Source of the DNA: a virus
Direction: 5' to 3' (one strand)
DNA length: 37,672 nt
IMG/VR virus record: IMGVR_UViG_3300038441_000938
Location: 1-37,672 of that record
Numbering within the stretch: position 1 is the stretch's first letter; every line of letters begins with the position of its first letter. The notes under the pieces are model-generated. The model was given only the letters and a program-made list of their open reading frames with translations. It ran no database searches and had not been told where the DNA came from. A program made the position numbers and the translations under genes. Below are positions 22,017-29,201 of this stretch, in pieces.

Positions 22017-22324
22017 CATTCGCTCCATTCGGCATCGAGGTCGATGCGGAGGCTTTCGGGGTTGAAGTAGTTGACTTGCCGCGACAGGGTTGCCGCGCGT
22101 TCCGGGCCGAGTTCTTCGATGCGGCACAGGAGGGCGTAGAGCCGTTCAGCGGTGTCGCGGCTGTCGAGCTGGTCGGCGAAATCACGCAGCGCGTTCGACA
22201 TCACCTGGTAGCGGTCGGAATCGTGCTTCAGGGTCGTGATCAGGCGGTCTGTGGTTCCGCTGAATTCGACAGCCAGACCATGCGCGGCGGCGAGGGCGAT
22301 CTGCGTACCGAGGTCGTCGGTCAT
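22016..22324 (-). CDS. Helical hypothetical protein (102 aa)
   Basis: MTDDLGTQIALAAAHGLAVE and mainly helical thereafter. ATG 22324 overlaps the upstream stop. Confidence 0.66.
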   Translation of the reverse strand: MTDDLGTQIALAAAHGLAVEFSGTTDRLITTLKHDSDRYQVMSNALRDFADQLDSRDTAERLYALLCRIEELGPERAATLSRQVNYFNPESLRIDLDAEWSE

Positions 22325-22521
22325 CGCGTCTGCGCTTTCACGAGTTCGGCGATGGCGAGGAATTCGGCAATGGGGATTCGAGCGCCCTGCGTCGAACGGT
22401 TGGCCCAGTAAGTAAGTTCGACGTATTCGGTGTCGAATGTGATGTCGATGTCGCCGCGATCCCAGCTGGTGGTGTCGTCTGTGTTGGCGACTTTGCCGGG
22501 GACTTTCAATGTCAGTTCCAT
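22321..22521 (-). CDS. Beta-rich hypothetical protein (66 aa)
   Basis: MELTLKVPGKVANTDDTTSW, then DIDITFDTEYVELTYW. ATG 22521 has AAGGA 6 nt upstream. Confidence 0.64.
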   Translation of the reverse strand: MELTLKVPGKVANTDDTTSWDRGDIDITFDTEYVELTYWANRSTQGARIPIAEFLAIAELVKAQTR

Positions 22522-22545
22522 TGGGTTCCTTGTCTGTTGGTAGGG

Positions 22546-22580
22546 GCGGCGCCCGAAAGGTTGGTCATCTCGGGCGCCGC
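22546..22580 (-). terminator. Strong hairpin, probable terminator or attenuator
   Basis: GCGGCGCCCGA and TCGGGCGCCGC pair over 11 bp around a 13-nt loop, within the 123-bp gap after the 28-aa zinc peptide gene. There is no U-tract, which is common in actinobacterial terminators. As the operon continues, it may attenuate downstream genes. Confidence 0.6.
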
Positions 22581-22644
22581 GCTCCTCCTGCTACTCGGCC
22601 AGCCAGCGCGCGAATCCTGGGGCTGCGGCCAGAGTGGGCAGGCT

Positions 22645-22731
22645 TTAGGGGGATTCGTCTCGGCAGTGTTCGCAGGTGGGCTCGTCCGAGCCGATGACGT
22701 GCTTGCACCATGCGCAATAGAGGCCGTTCAC
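22645..22731 (-). CDS. Zinc-ribbon micro-protein (28 aa)
   Basis: MNGLYCAWCKHVIGSDEPTC continues EHCRDESP: CxxC-x10-CxxC, a complete minimal ribbon. GTG 22731 overlaps the upstream stop as GTGA. Confidence 0.6.
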   Translation of the reverse strand: MNGLYCAWCKHVIGSDEPTCEHCRDESP

Positions 22732-23489
22732 GACAGAACCTCCACGAAACCTTTGGGGCACAAATCGTTGAGCGTGTCCGTCGAGTAGTGGTACCCCTCG
22801 GTCATCGGGCTCGGGTTGTCGGTGCGTGCACCGCCCCTGCCGCGAGTGAGCACCGCGCCCGAAATGGAGTCGACGCCTCGAAACTGCGCACCGAAGGGGA
22901 TCTCCTCGGCCGTCGCCCACGTGCGCGGTCCGGGCTCGGCAGGCTCGGGCAGGATCTCCACGAACCCTGTCCCGGTCGGACTCCATACGCCATTGAGGTA
23001 GGCGTCCCGGTCCTGCTCGGGCGGGAGATGCATCGAGAGGCCGTCGACACGCCCCCAGACGCCATCACTGTTGCGGATAAAGGGCGGCGCGGACGAAGGC
23101 CAGCCGACCGCCTGCACTGGCACACCAACGGGCACATCCTCGGCGCGATCGAACCAGCGCGGCACGCTCACCTCAGCGACTTCCGCCTCCACGATCGGGG
23201 CATCCTCGGCGACGGTCTGTACATCCATCGTGTGCACGGTGCGGATGTCGATTCGGACGACAGCAGCATGCTCCTCGAACAGGGCTCGCATGCCGTGAAA
23301 GTTGACTTCGGTACCGATGCGTTCGAAGCACTTCCGGGCATCGCCTGCCTCGTCCCAAACGTACGGGCGGTTACCGTCGGGCAGCGCGTGCAGGTAGGCG
23401 TCGTGTCGATCGCCCACGAAGTCATCCGCCAGTTCGCCATTGGGCAGACGGATCGCATAACGAGTGGATTCGGTGACATGCTCGCTCAT
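22728..23489 (-). CDS. Phage protein with an internal duplication (253 aa)
   Basis: An N-terminal part of about 105 residues is followed by two related units, about 109-181 and 186-253. Each opens with Trp/Phe, AE(D/E)(V/I)P.G and Val or Ile strands, and ends GFVEIL or GFVEVL. Such repeats occur in unknown actinophage proteins. ATG 23489 overlaps the upstream stop. Confidence 0.7.
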   Translation of the reverse strand: MSEHVTESTRYAIRLPNGELADDFVGDRHDAYLHALPDGNRPYVWDEAGDARKCFERIGTEVNFHGMRALFEEHAAVVRIDIRTVHTMDVQTVAEDAPIVEAEVAEVSVPRWFDRAEDVPVGVPVQAVGWPSSAPPFIRNSDGVWGRVDGLSMHLPPEQDRDAYLNGVWSPTGTGFVEILPEPAEPGPRTWATAEEIPFGAQFRGVDSISGAVLTRGRGGARTDNPSPMTEGYHYSTDTLNDLCPKGFVEVLS

Positions 23490-23671
23490 CGCCCGGTCTC
23501 CATCTTGTAGGTGTCGACGGCTGCCGCGAGTTGCTGCCCGCGCGGGTTCAACTCCCAGGTGAGATCAGCGGCGAGGTCAGACAGGCGAGCAAGCAACCGT
23601 TGCTCCGCGGACTCGCCCGAATAGGCGGTGAGACGGGACAGGATGGCGCGGATCGGATTCGGGATCTGCAT
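23486..23671 (-). CDS. Hypothetical helical protein (61 aa)
   Basis: MQIPNPIRAILSRLTAYSGE, then amphipathic helices. ATG 23671 overlaps the upstream stop as TGATG; a longer reading mirrors the upstream gene. Confidence 0.62.
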   Translation of the reverse strand: MQIPNPIRAILSRLTAYSGESAEQRLLARLSDLAADLTWELNPRGQQLAAAVDTYKMETGR

Positions 23672-24000
23672 CACTTCTTCTCCGCTTCGTAGATGGTCAG
23701 TCCGACAACGGCCTTGGCGTCGGGCGATCCTGCGTCGATGCGGCACACGTATCGGATCTCGGGCTCATCGATCGTCACGTGGTAGCCGTCGTGCCAACGG
23801 GACACGAACACGCTCGACATGCCCTGGCGATCCGACGCGACGGTGTGGCGCGGGTTGATCCACATCCGGTTTTCGCTGTCCACGATCAACGCCCACGGAA
23901 CCACCCATCCTGAAGCGCCGATACCGAGATCGGCGACCGTGAACGGGCGATACTCGCTGGGAAGGGTCGCGTTCGGCGCGACCTTTTCGAGGCTCGTCAT
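23671..24000 (-). CDS. Beta-rich hypothetical protein (109 aa)
   Basis: MTSLEKVAPNATLPSEYRPF with many strands (WALIVDSENRMWIN, VVGLTIYEA). ATG 24000. Not recognised. Confidence 0.66.
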   Translation of the reverse strand: MTSLEKVAPNATLPSEYRPFTVADLGIGASGWVVPWALIVDSENRMWINPRHTVASDRQGMSSVFVSRWHDGYHVTIDEPEIRYVCRIDAGSPDAKAVVGLTIYEAEKK

Positions 24001-24233
24001 TTCGTCTCCTGGATTGTGAGGAATTGGTTGCAGCGGTCCCGAAGTTCGGCCACTGCTTGCGTATTCAGGTCTGCGCGGATGCCGCGACAGGGCGTGTTGT
24101 CGAGCGCAATCCGCAACTGCATGAGGTGCGCGCCGTCAGCTACCGCCGTGTCGACGACGTAGCCTTCGTGGTCCCGGATCGGGCCGTCACCGAGATGGGT
24201 GACAGCCCGTCCGTCGTCCGTGCGCCCGATCAC
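23997..24233 (-). CDS. Hypothetical protein (78 aa), GTG start
   Basis: MIGRTDDGRAVTHLGDGPIR, with strands and a helical end. GTG 24233 overlaps the upstream stop as GTGA and is therefore preferred. Confidence 0.63.
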   Translation of the reverse strand: MIGRTDDGRAVTHLGDGPIRDHEGYVVDTAVADGAHLMQLRIALDNTPCRGIRADLNTQAVAELRDRCNQFLTIQETK

Positions 24234-24589
24234 GCAGCAACCTGGGCGGGCATCGCATACGCCAGCCACCAGTAGTTGACGGTGACCTCTATCGCCCCGT
24301 CGTGATCGCCTGCCACGTCCACGATTCGGGCGAGAGCAGCCGCCATGTGGGTCGCCGAATAGGCTTCCTCGTGCAGGATGTGGCCCGGTCGGAAGCCGTG
24401 TTCGGTGAGTTCTTCCGGGTCGGCGGGTTCCTGCCAGTTGACGAGGATCGCGGCGGGGAGGCTGTCGTCGGTGAAGCAGGGGACGTCTTTGAAGTCGTCG
24501 CCGTCCCAGTCGATGTCGACGAGGACGCGGAAGGTGTCGGCGGGGAGCTGGAGCAGCTGACGGACGTCGAGTTCGGTGAATTCGCGCAT
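24230..24589 (-). CDS. Hypothetical protein (119 aa)
   Basis: MREFTELDVRQLLQLPADTF, an acidic middle (DIDWDGDDFKD) and VTVNYWWLAYAMPAQ. ATG 24589 has AAAGG about 10 nt upstream. Confidence 0.66.
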   Translation of the reverse strand: MREFTELDVRQLLQLPADTFRVLVDIDWDGDDFKDVPCFTDDSLPAAILVNWQEPADPEELTEHGFRPGHILHEEAYSATHMAAALARIVDVAGDHDGAIEVTVNYWWLAYAMPAQVAA

Positions 24590-24600
24590 GATGTGGCCTT

Positions 24601-24897
24601 TCAGGCGGCGAGCGGGTTGATGGCGTCGATCAGGGACGCGGGGACGGTGACGGTGATGTCGTCGGTGTTGCCCAGCCATGTGAGTTCGTCGATGTGCTCG
24701 ATGGCGCAGTGCAGGCAGTAGGTGCCGTCTTCGCGGACCACGCCGATGCCGACGGGGATCACGGTTTCGATGTGGACCACGCCGAGGGCGGTGCATTCGT
24801 CGCATTCGCCCGCGAAGTAGGCGTCACTGCCGACGCGTCCAGTTACGCGGATGTCGTTGGTGTCGAGGAGGTTCTGTACCTGCCGTGTGATGTTCAC
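24601..24897 (-). CDS. Zinc-ribbon-like protein (98 aa)
   Basis: CDECTALG near residue 32 and CLHC near residue 61 form two Cys pairs about 28 apart. GTG 24897 overlaps the upstream stop as GTGA. Confidence 0.67.
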   Translation of the reverse strand: MNITRQVQNLLDTNDIRVTGRVGSDAYFAGECDECTALGVVHIETVIPVGIGVVREDGTYCLHCAIEHIDELTWLGNTDDITVTVPASLIDAINPLAA

Positions 24898-25022
24898 GCG
24901 ATGTCCTCCAGTCGCACTCGGACAGCGATTTCGCCGCTGTAGCCGCAGATGCCGCAGCCTTGGCCGCCGCATTCACGGTGGTAGGCGTCGATCCGCTCGT
25001 AGAAATCCTCGTCGTCTCGCAC
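24894..25022 (-). CDS. Cys-rich small protein (42 aa)
   Basis: MRDDEDFYERIDAYHRECGG, then CGICGY: three close Cys plus His. GTG 25022 has GGAGG 5 nt upstream. First gene of the 25022-21176 operon. Confidence 0.62.
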   Translation of the reverse strand: MRDDEDFYERIDAYHRECGGQGCGICGYSGEIAVRVRLEDIA

Positions 25023-25068
25023 GTGTCCTCCAGGGGTCGATTTCCGGTGCCAGCCGGTTTGTGTTCAC

Positions 25069-25098
25069 AGCCTAAACTGAAGTGTGCGATGTAGACAA
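25069..25098 (-). promoter_or_regulatory. Leftward promoter of the 25022 operon
   Basis: Minus strand TTGTCT (25093-25098), 18-bp spacer, TAGGCT (25069-25074). The spacer carries ACACTTCAGTTTA, the operator-like sequence also seen reversed at the other early promoters. Confidence 0.58.
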
Positions 25099-25148
25099 TA
25101 CTCGATCAGTCACGGATTCGTAACCGATCCGGTTCATGGCCTGCACTC

Positions 25149-25177
25149 TTGTCTAGCGTGTCAACTGAGCGTACATT
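25149..25177 (+). promoter_or_regulatory. Rightward promoter of the 25249 gene
   Basis: TTGTCT (25149-25154), a 17-bp spacer ending AACTGAGCG, then TACATT (25172-25177). It is divergent to the promoter at 25069-25098. Confidence 0.62.
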
Positions 25178-25210
25178 CGAGCGGTCCCGACGCCGACCCG
25201 AGGAGCCCCC

Positions 25211-25252
25211 GTGAACCCCGACCGATCCCCCAGCTCGACCGGGCCGACATGA
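25211..25252 (+). CDS. Possible leader peptide (13 aa)
   Basis: GTG 25211 follows AGGAG and reads MNPDRSPSSTGPT, stopping at a TGA that overlaps the ATG of the next gene (ATGA). That gene has no ribosome site of its own, so it may be translated by coupling from this leader. Confidence 0.45.
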   Translation: MNPDRSPSSTGPT

Positions 25253-25527
25253 GCGACGGTAAGCCCGCGGATCGCCGGCTCACGTTCACTCAGACCGCCT
25301 TCACCATGCAGTACATGAACGAGTTGGCGGCACAAACAGGCTTGTCGAAGGCGGATTTGTACAACCAGAGCGCCAAAGTGCTCGCCATGCTCATCAACGC
25401 GCATCGCAAGGGTGTCGAGTTCGTGCAGCGTGACGTGAGGTCGGGGCGAACCCTGCATGATCCGGCGTTGCCGATCCTGTTGGGCGACATTCTGACGGCG
25501 TTGGGGCGGCCCGATGACGAGGGGTGA
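25249..25527 (+). CDS. Ribbon-helix-helix-like protein (92 aa)
   Basis: MSDGKPADRRLTFTQTAFTM, then helices ELAAQTGLSKADLYNQSAKV and INAHRKGVEF resemble CopG/Arc-type ribbon-helix-helix proteins of actinobacteria (strand, helix, TG.SK turn, helix). It would bind operator DNA as a dimer. First gene behind the divergent promoter, so an early regulator is plausible. Confidence 0.65.
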   Translation: MSDGKPADRRLTFTQTAFTMQYMNELAAQTGLSKADLYNQSAKVLAMLINAHRKGVEFVQRDVRSGRTLHDPALPILLGDILTALGRPDDEG

Positions 25528-25558
25528 GCAGGTCCGCCATAGTTTATGACCTAGCATA

Positions 25559-25587
25559 TTGTGCAGTTCGTAAACTGAGTGTACAGT
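25559..25587 (+). promoter_or_regulatory. Rightward promoter of the 25621 gene
   Basis: TTGTGC (25559-25564), a 17-bp spacer ending AACTGAGTG, then TACAGT (25582-25587). The spacer matches that of the 25149 promoter. Confidence 0.62.
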
Positions 25588-25620
25588 CGAAGACATCAGC
25601 CGCTACCGAAGGAGCCCCCG

Positions 25621-25986
25621 ATGATCCGCAGCACCTACCGCGCCAGCACCGCCACCCGCCGCGCCAACGCCAAGGCCCTGCGTCGACGCATCCAACACGC
25701 CCTCGTCGCAGCCACCACCCGCTTCCTCGGCACCGGAACCCTCGTCACCATCACCACCGCACTCGGCCAGCTCGGCGCCGACGAAGACCTGCTGCGCCGC
25801 TACGCCTCCCACGCTGGCAAGAAGGTCAAGGCCGCATTCATCGCCCTCACCGGTGCCGCCCCCGTACAGGTGTGGACCGCACGCAACGGCCACCCGACCC
25901 GCGTGTTCGCCTACTCCCCCGCCGATCCCGCCCTCAAGGCCGGGTTCGCTGCCTACAACCGCACCGCCCACCTCGTCGGCGCCTGA
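25621..25986 (+). CDS. Basic hypothetical protein (121 aa)
   Basis: MIRSTYRASTATRRANAKAL and a strongly basic N-terminal helix, then helical and beta parts. Net positive charge suggests DNA or RNA binding (inference). ATG 25621 has GGAG 7 nt upstream. Confidence 0.68.
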   Translation: MIRSTYRASTATRRANAKALRRRIQHALVAATTRFLGTGTLVTITTALGQLGADEDLLRRYASHAGKKVKAAFIALTGAAPVQVWTARNGHPTRVFAYSPADPALKAGFAAYNRTAHLVGA

Positions 25987-26020
25987 CCTTCCCCTGCATC
26001 TCTAAACCCAAGGAGTCCCG

Positions 26021-26323
26021 ATGATCGCCACCGCCGACACCACCGAGCGCGTCATCGAGACCCGCTACTCCTACTTCAACGACCGCTGCATCCACATCAT
26101 GCGGTGGGATTTCGACGGCGAAACCTACTACTACGCGGTCGATTCAGACCTGACGTCGATCGGCCCCACCCGTCTCTGCAAGGCGATGGCCCTGCTCGAC
26201 GGGCGTCGCGTCCTCGGCCGTTTCCGCCCCACCTGCGCGTGCCGAAGCGACGACGACGAATGCCACAGTGTGGCCGTGCGGCGTTGGCGACGCTTCCGGG
26301 CTGCACACCCGATCCGTCCCTGA
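26021..26323 (+). CDS. Hypothetical protein (100 aa)
   Basis: MIATADTTERVIETRYSYFN, beta-rich FDGETYYYAVDSDLT and a Cys pair CAC plus C within CRSDDDEC. ATG 26021 has AAGGAG upstream. The structured element starts 3 bases after its stop. Confidence 0.66.
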   Translation: MIATADTTERVIETRYSYFNDRCIHIMRWDFDGETYYYAVDSDLTSIGPTRLCKAMALLDGRRVLGRFRPTCACRSDDDECHSVAVRRWRRFRAAHPIRP

Positions 26324-26326
26324 CTC

Positions 26327-26396
26327 GTGGTGGCTGGCGCCCTGCCCAACGGCGTGCAGAGGGGCCGACGATGTCCCCGTGTGCGACAGCCACCAC
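26327..26396 (+). ncRNA. Candidate three-way-junction RNA or leader
   Basis: GTGGTGGCTG (26327-26336) pairs perfectly over 10 bp with CAGCCACCAC (26387-26396). Inside, GCGCC/GGCGT and GGGG/CCCC give two further stems. The 70-nt fold lies in the only large gap of the rightward operon, 32 nt before the ATG at 26429, so it may be a regulatory leader, processing site or partial terminator. Confidence 0.5.
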
Positions 26397-26428
26397 CCCC
26401 AACCCATCCATCCGAAGGAGTAAGCATC

Positions 26429-26845
26429 ATGACCGAATCGACCGGCCTCGAATGGCTCACCGAGGGGGCGCAGGTTGCTCACGTGTCGGGCGAGAGCGGG
26501 CGTGAATCCGTTTATCCCGCGACTGTGACCCGCATCGGTAAACGCGATGTCACGGTCACCGTGAATGACCGTGTCGAGAAGTTCAATGTCAGTCGCACCT
26601 GGACGCATGGTGAGGCGGTTTGGCTGCATCGGCGGCCTAGTGCTGGCTCGTGGGCGCGTGGTGTCGAGTTGGCCCCGTGGGATGACCCGCAGGTGGTGGA
26701 GTATCGCAGAACGCAGACCGTTCGGCGGGCGGTGTTCGCAGTGCGGGATGCGGGTGACAAGTTCGCGGCCCGTAGCGGCGTTGATACTGCGCGCGAGCTT
26801 CGTTCCGCAGTCAATGCGTTCTTGAAGCTCGCCGAGGATGCCTGA
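26429..26845 (+). CDS. Hypothetical protein (138 aa)
   Basis: MTESTGLEWLTEGAQVAHVS, a beta-barrel-like part (YPATVTRIGKRDVTVTVNDR, similar in style to small SH3/KOW-type nucleic-acid folds), then a helical end. ATG 26429 has AAGGAG 9 nt upstream. Confidence 0.68.
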   Translation: MTESTGLEWLTEGAQVAHVSGESGRESVYPATVTRIGKRDVTVTVNDRVEKFNVSRTWTHGEAVWLHRRPSAGSWARGVELAPWDDPQVVEYRRTQTVRRAVFAVRDAGDKFAARSGVDTARELRSAVNAFLKLAEDA

Positions 26846-27150
26846 TGGCACGCCTGCAACCTCCGATCAACCCGAACGGCTGCCATTGGTGCGGCGAGGA
26901 TCGCGAGAGGCATGTGCAGTTGTGGCATCCCGAGGTGGGATGGCATCAGTGGGTGGAGCCGACGGATGAGCAGCGCAAGGAGCGACTGTTGCAGCGTCGG
27001 GATGCGACCGGTGCCGAACGCCCCGATTTGTCCGCGTGGCGTCGTCGGCAGGCTCAACGGGAGTCGAATGCTGCACAGCCGATCCCGTCGGGGATGGAAT
27101 ACAAGCGGAAGCCGAAGAATGAGCGAGAGCAGGAAAAGCGAGATGGATGA
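26845..27150 (+). CDS. Zinc-finger-like basic protein (101 aa)
   Basis: N-terminal CHWCGEDRERHVQLWHPEVG (CxxC...H...H) followed by a highly basic, helical tail. Likely metal and nucleic-acid binding (inference). ATG 26845 overlaps the upstream stop as TGATG. Confidence 0.66.
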   Translation: MARLQPPINPNGCHWCGEDRERHVQLWHPEVGWHQWVEPTDEQRKERLLQRRDATGAERPDLSAWRRRQAQRESNAAQPIPSGMEYKRKPKNEREQEKRDG

Positions 27151-27493
27151 AGGCATTCGGGAAGCGCTCGCGAAGGTGTTGGCTGCGTCGCGTCGTGGCG
27201 TGACCGCGCGGGTGAACGACAACGACCGACGGCAAGCCGACGCGGTGATGAACGTTTTCCTGGTCGCGCCGCGAGGGCGGCACGCGATCGTGGAGTTGCC
27301 CACGGCGGCTACAGACGACTTTGGCGACCCGAGGTGGCCCGTGAGCGAGGTGGACAAGTTCGCGACAGTGAAACTGGACGAGCATGGACGAGTCGCATCA
27401 TTGGGTGTCGGCAATCCCGCGAGTCCGAAGCTCGCGTTGCGGCAGGCTGCGGCGATGATCGCGGCAGCTCGACATGTGCAGTCCGCGGATTGA
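27143..27493 (+). CDS. Hypothetical protein (116 aa)
   Basis: MDEGIREALAKVLAASRRGV, a beta region (VAPRGRHAIVELPTA) and a helical end. ATG 27143 overlaps the upstream gene by 8 bp. Last gene of the rightward operon. Confidence 0.66.
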   Translation: MDEGIREALAKVLAASRRGVTARVNDNDRRQADAVMNVFLVAPRGRHAIVELPTAATDDFGDPRWPVSEVDKFATVKLDEHGRVASLGVGNPASPKLALRQAAAMIAAARHVQSAD

Positions 27494-27503
27494 TCGACCT
27501 ACA

Positions 27504-27540
27504 ACAGTGCCCCGAACCGTGCGATGGTTCGGGGCACTGT
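27504..27540 (+). terminator. Strong terminator of the rightward operon
   Basis: ACAGTGCCCCGAAC and GTTCGGGGCACTGT pair perfectly over 14 bp around a 9-nt loop, followed by CGCGTTTGG. It lies 10 nt after the last stop. The U-tract is poor, as usual in actinobacteria. Confidence 0.82.
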
Positions 27541-27623
27541 CGCGTTTGGGGTAACCGTCGCCGATCGCTCATTGACCAACTGACTGTAGCCGCCTTGTCA
27601 CCCCTCGATGTCAGGATGGTCGG

Positions 27624-27899
27624 ATGCGGCAGCATTACGTGGTCCAGGGCAGGCGAGTCGAGGATCCCCGGCAGCTCGTGCGCCTGGGCGAGGGGAACTG
27701 GGTCGAGCCGAAACCTGTCCGCTGCCCTGATGGTCATATCCTGGCGAATCGTCAGGTGACAGCTGGTTGGGTGCCGTGTGTCGCGCCTGGTCGCATCGGT
27801 CATCGAACGCATCAGTGTGATTGCGGGAAGGTCGTGTACACGCCGCCGTTGGATGAGCATTGCCATTGTGAGAAGTCGCGCCCGGTCTCGATCTCATGA
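27624..27899 (+). CDS. Cys-rich hypothetical protein (91 aa)
   Basis: MRQHYVVQGRRVEDPRQLVR, then RCPDGHILANRQ, CDCGKVVY and HCHC give repeated Cys/His pairs (CxxxH, CxCG, HCHC), likely zinc sites. A TTGACC (27572-27577) upstream is a possible -35. Confidence 0.62.
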   Translation: MRQHYVVQGRRVEDPRQLVRLGEGNWVEPKPVRCPDGHILANRQVTAGWVPCVAPGRIGHRTHQCDCGKVVYTPPLDEHCHCEKSRPVSIS

Positions 27900-27986
27900 T
27901 GCATCATCCGGTTTCCCCGAATTTGCTGCGCGTACGTCGTCGAGTTGCGACAGTGGAGGCAGGAACGAACCGATGAGGGTGGCGCG

Positions 27987-28496
27987 ATGCTCGAATACAC
28001 TCCTGCCAGTAATCCGCGGCAACAAGCCTGGACGAGTTTCGTGTCCCTCACCGCGCACCTCGGGTATGCGGTCGACGCGGGTCTACGGCACGAATGCTCC
28101 CTGACACACATCGAATTCAGGATCTTGGACGAGTTGGCGGATCAGCCACGACATCGGCTCACCATGTCCGCGCTGGCAGCAGGTGTCGATTCGTCACGGT
28201 CGCGACTATCCCACCGTGTTGACGGTTTGGAGCGGCGCGGTTTGGTGCGTCGGATAGCGGGCCGTTGGGATGGGCGCACGAAAGAGGCCGTGTTGACTCC
28301 GACCGGCTGCGACGTTTATGAGGCCGCGGTCCCTGTGTATGACGAGATCGTGCGCGCCCTGGTGTTGGATGGCCTGGCGGATGATGATGTCGCGGAGTGG
28401 TTGCGGTTGACGCGCCGGCTACTTGCTCGTGTGGTGGAGTTGGAGGGTTGGTCGTCGCGGGAGGCGTTTCAGACGAGTCGTAGGATCGGTTGGTGA
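27987..28496 (+). CDS. MarR-family transcription regulator (169 aa)
   Basis: The winged-helix core runs from HIEFRILDELADQP through LTMSALAAGVDSSRSRLSHR, VDGLERRGLVRR and the wing RWDGRTKEAVLTPTG, flanked by dimerising helices, as in MarR. Such factors are repressors sensing small molecules, and in phage they can act as morons that change host genes. ATG 27987 has GAGGG upstream. Rightward, isolated behind the terminator. Confidence 0.85.
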   Translation: MLEYTPASNPRQQAWTSFVSLTAHLGYAVDAGLRHECSLTHIEFRILDELADQPRHRLTMSALAAGVDSSRSRLSHRVDGLERRGLVRRIAGRWDGRTKEAVLTPTGCDVYEAAVPVYDEIVRALVLDGLADDDVAEWLRLTRRLLARVVELEGWSSREAFQTSRRIGW

Positions 28497-28621
28497 GCGA
28501 ACCGAAGCTATGCAGCCTGTGCGGTGAACGGCCCGTGCGCGAGGCGGACAAGATGATGTGCGCGCCTTGTTTCGAGCGGGTGGATGGCAACTATCAGCGG
28601 GCGAAGCGGCCGTCCGAGTAG
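28493..28621 (+). CDS. Zinc-finger micro-protein (42 aa)
   Basis: CSLCGERPVREADKMMCAPC gives CxxC-x13-CxxC, a zinc ribbon. GTG 28493 overlaps the marR stop as GTGA, so the two are coexpressed. Its stop abuts the convergent gene at 28622. Confidence 0.66.
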   Translation: MSEPKLCSLCGERPVREADKMMCAPCFERVDGNYQRAKRPSE

Positions 28622-29008
28622 TCAGCCTTCCACTTCCCACACGATGATCCCTGCGGCCTTCGCGCGCCGGATACAGTCTCGGGTGCCGATGGAAGCCCCG
28701 AGCGGGAACGCAACCAGCAAATCGGCGCCCAGGTCGACCATGGCTTGATTGCGGATCGGGCCGGCGCCTTTCCCGTGCTTGTTCCAGTCGGCGGGATGGA
28801 CTTCGACCGGCAGGTTGCCTCCGGTCCAGACGCGTCCGGCGATGGTGTCGAGTCCGCGGGCTGCACCGTGCACGAGCGTGATGGGTCCGGGCTGGAGGTA
28901 TGCCCAGGCGTGCCGGAGGGCGTTGCGGACACGGTCGACGTCGGTCCAGTCACGCGAACCCGAGACGAGGATGCGGCGCATGGGCAGGATATCGGCGGGC
29001 TGCGACAT
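28622..29008 (-). CDS. DUF2493 / YspA-like SLOG protein (128 aa)
   Basis: RILVSGSRDWTDVDRVRNAL, then ITLVHGAARGLDTIAGR, PADWNKHGKGAGPIRNQAMV and LLVAFPLGASIGT follow the DUF2493 pattern. The SLOG superfamily binds nucleotide-derived ligands and is linked to signalling and defence. The exact function is unknown. ATG 29008 has GGAG 7 nt upstream. Last gene of the rightmost leftward operon. Confidence 0.83.
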   Translation of the reverse strand: MSQPADILPMRRILVSGSRDWTDVDRVRNALRHAWAYLQPGPITLVHGAARGLDTIAGRVWTGGNLPVEVHPADWNKHGKGAGPIRNQAMVDLGADLLVAFPLGASIGTRDCIRRAKAAGIIVWEVEG

Positions 29009-29027
29009 GTTCACTCCTGGCGGGTAT

Positions 29028-29201
29028 TCACGGCTCACGGATCTCGATCGGGAATTCGCGCCGTGGCCTCCATGGCGCGTCGCAACGCCTGCATCGCTGC
29101 TCGAACCAGCCTGCCTCGCGCTCGTGGGCGTAGAGGCCGGGCGGGTAGATGTGCATGATGGACCGCCATTGATGCCAGCCGATCAGGCATCGCAGCCTCA
29201 C
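29028..29201 (-). CDS. Small Cys-pair protein (57 aa), DUF1660-like
   Basis: MRLRCLIGWHQWRSIMHIYP, then CRRCDAPW. The pattern C-x-x-G-H/x-W ... CxRC matches small phage proteins such as DUF1660. GTG 29201 overlaps the upstream stop. Confidence 0.63.
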   Translation of the reverse strand: MRLRCLIGWHQWRSIMHIYPPGLYAHEREAGWFEQRCRRCDAPWRPRREFPIEIREP

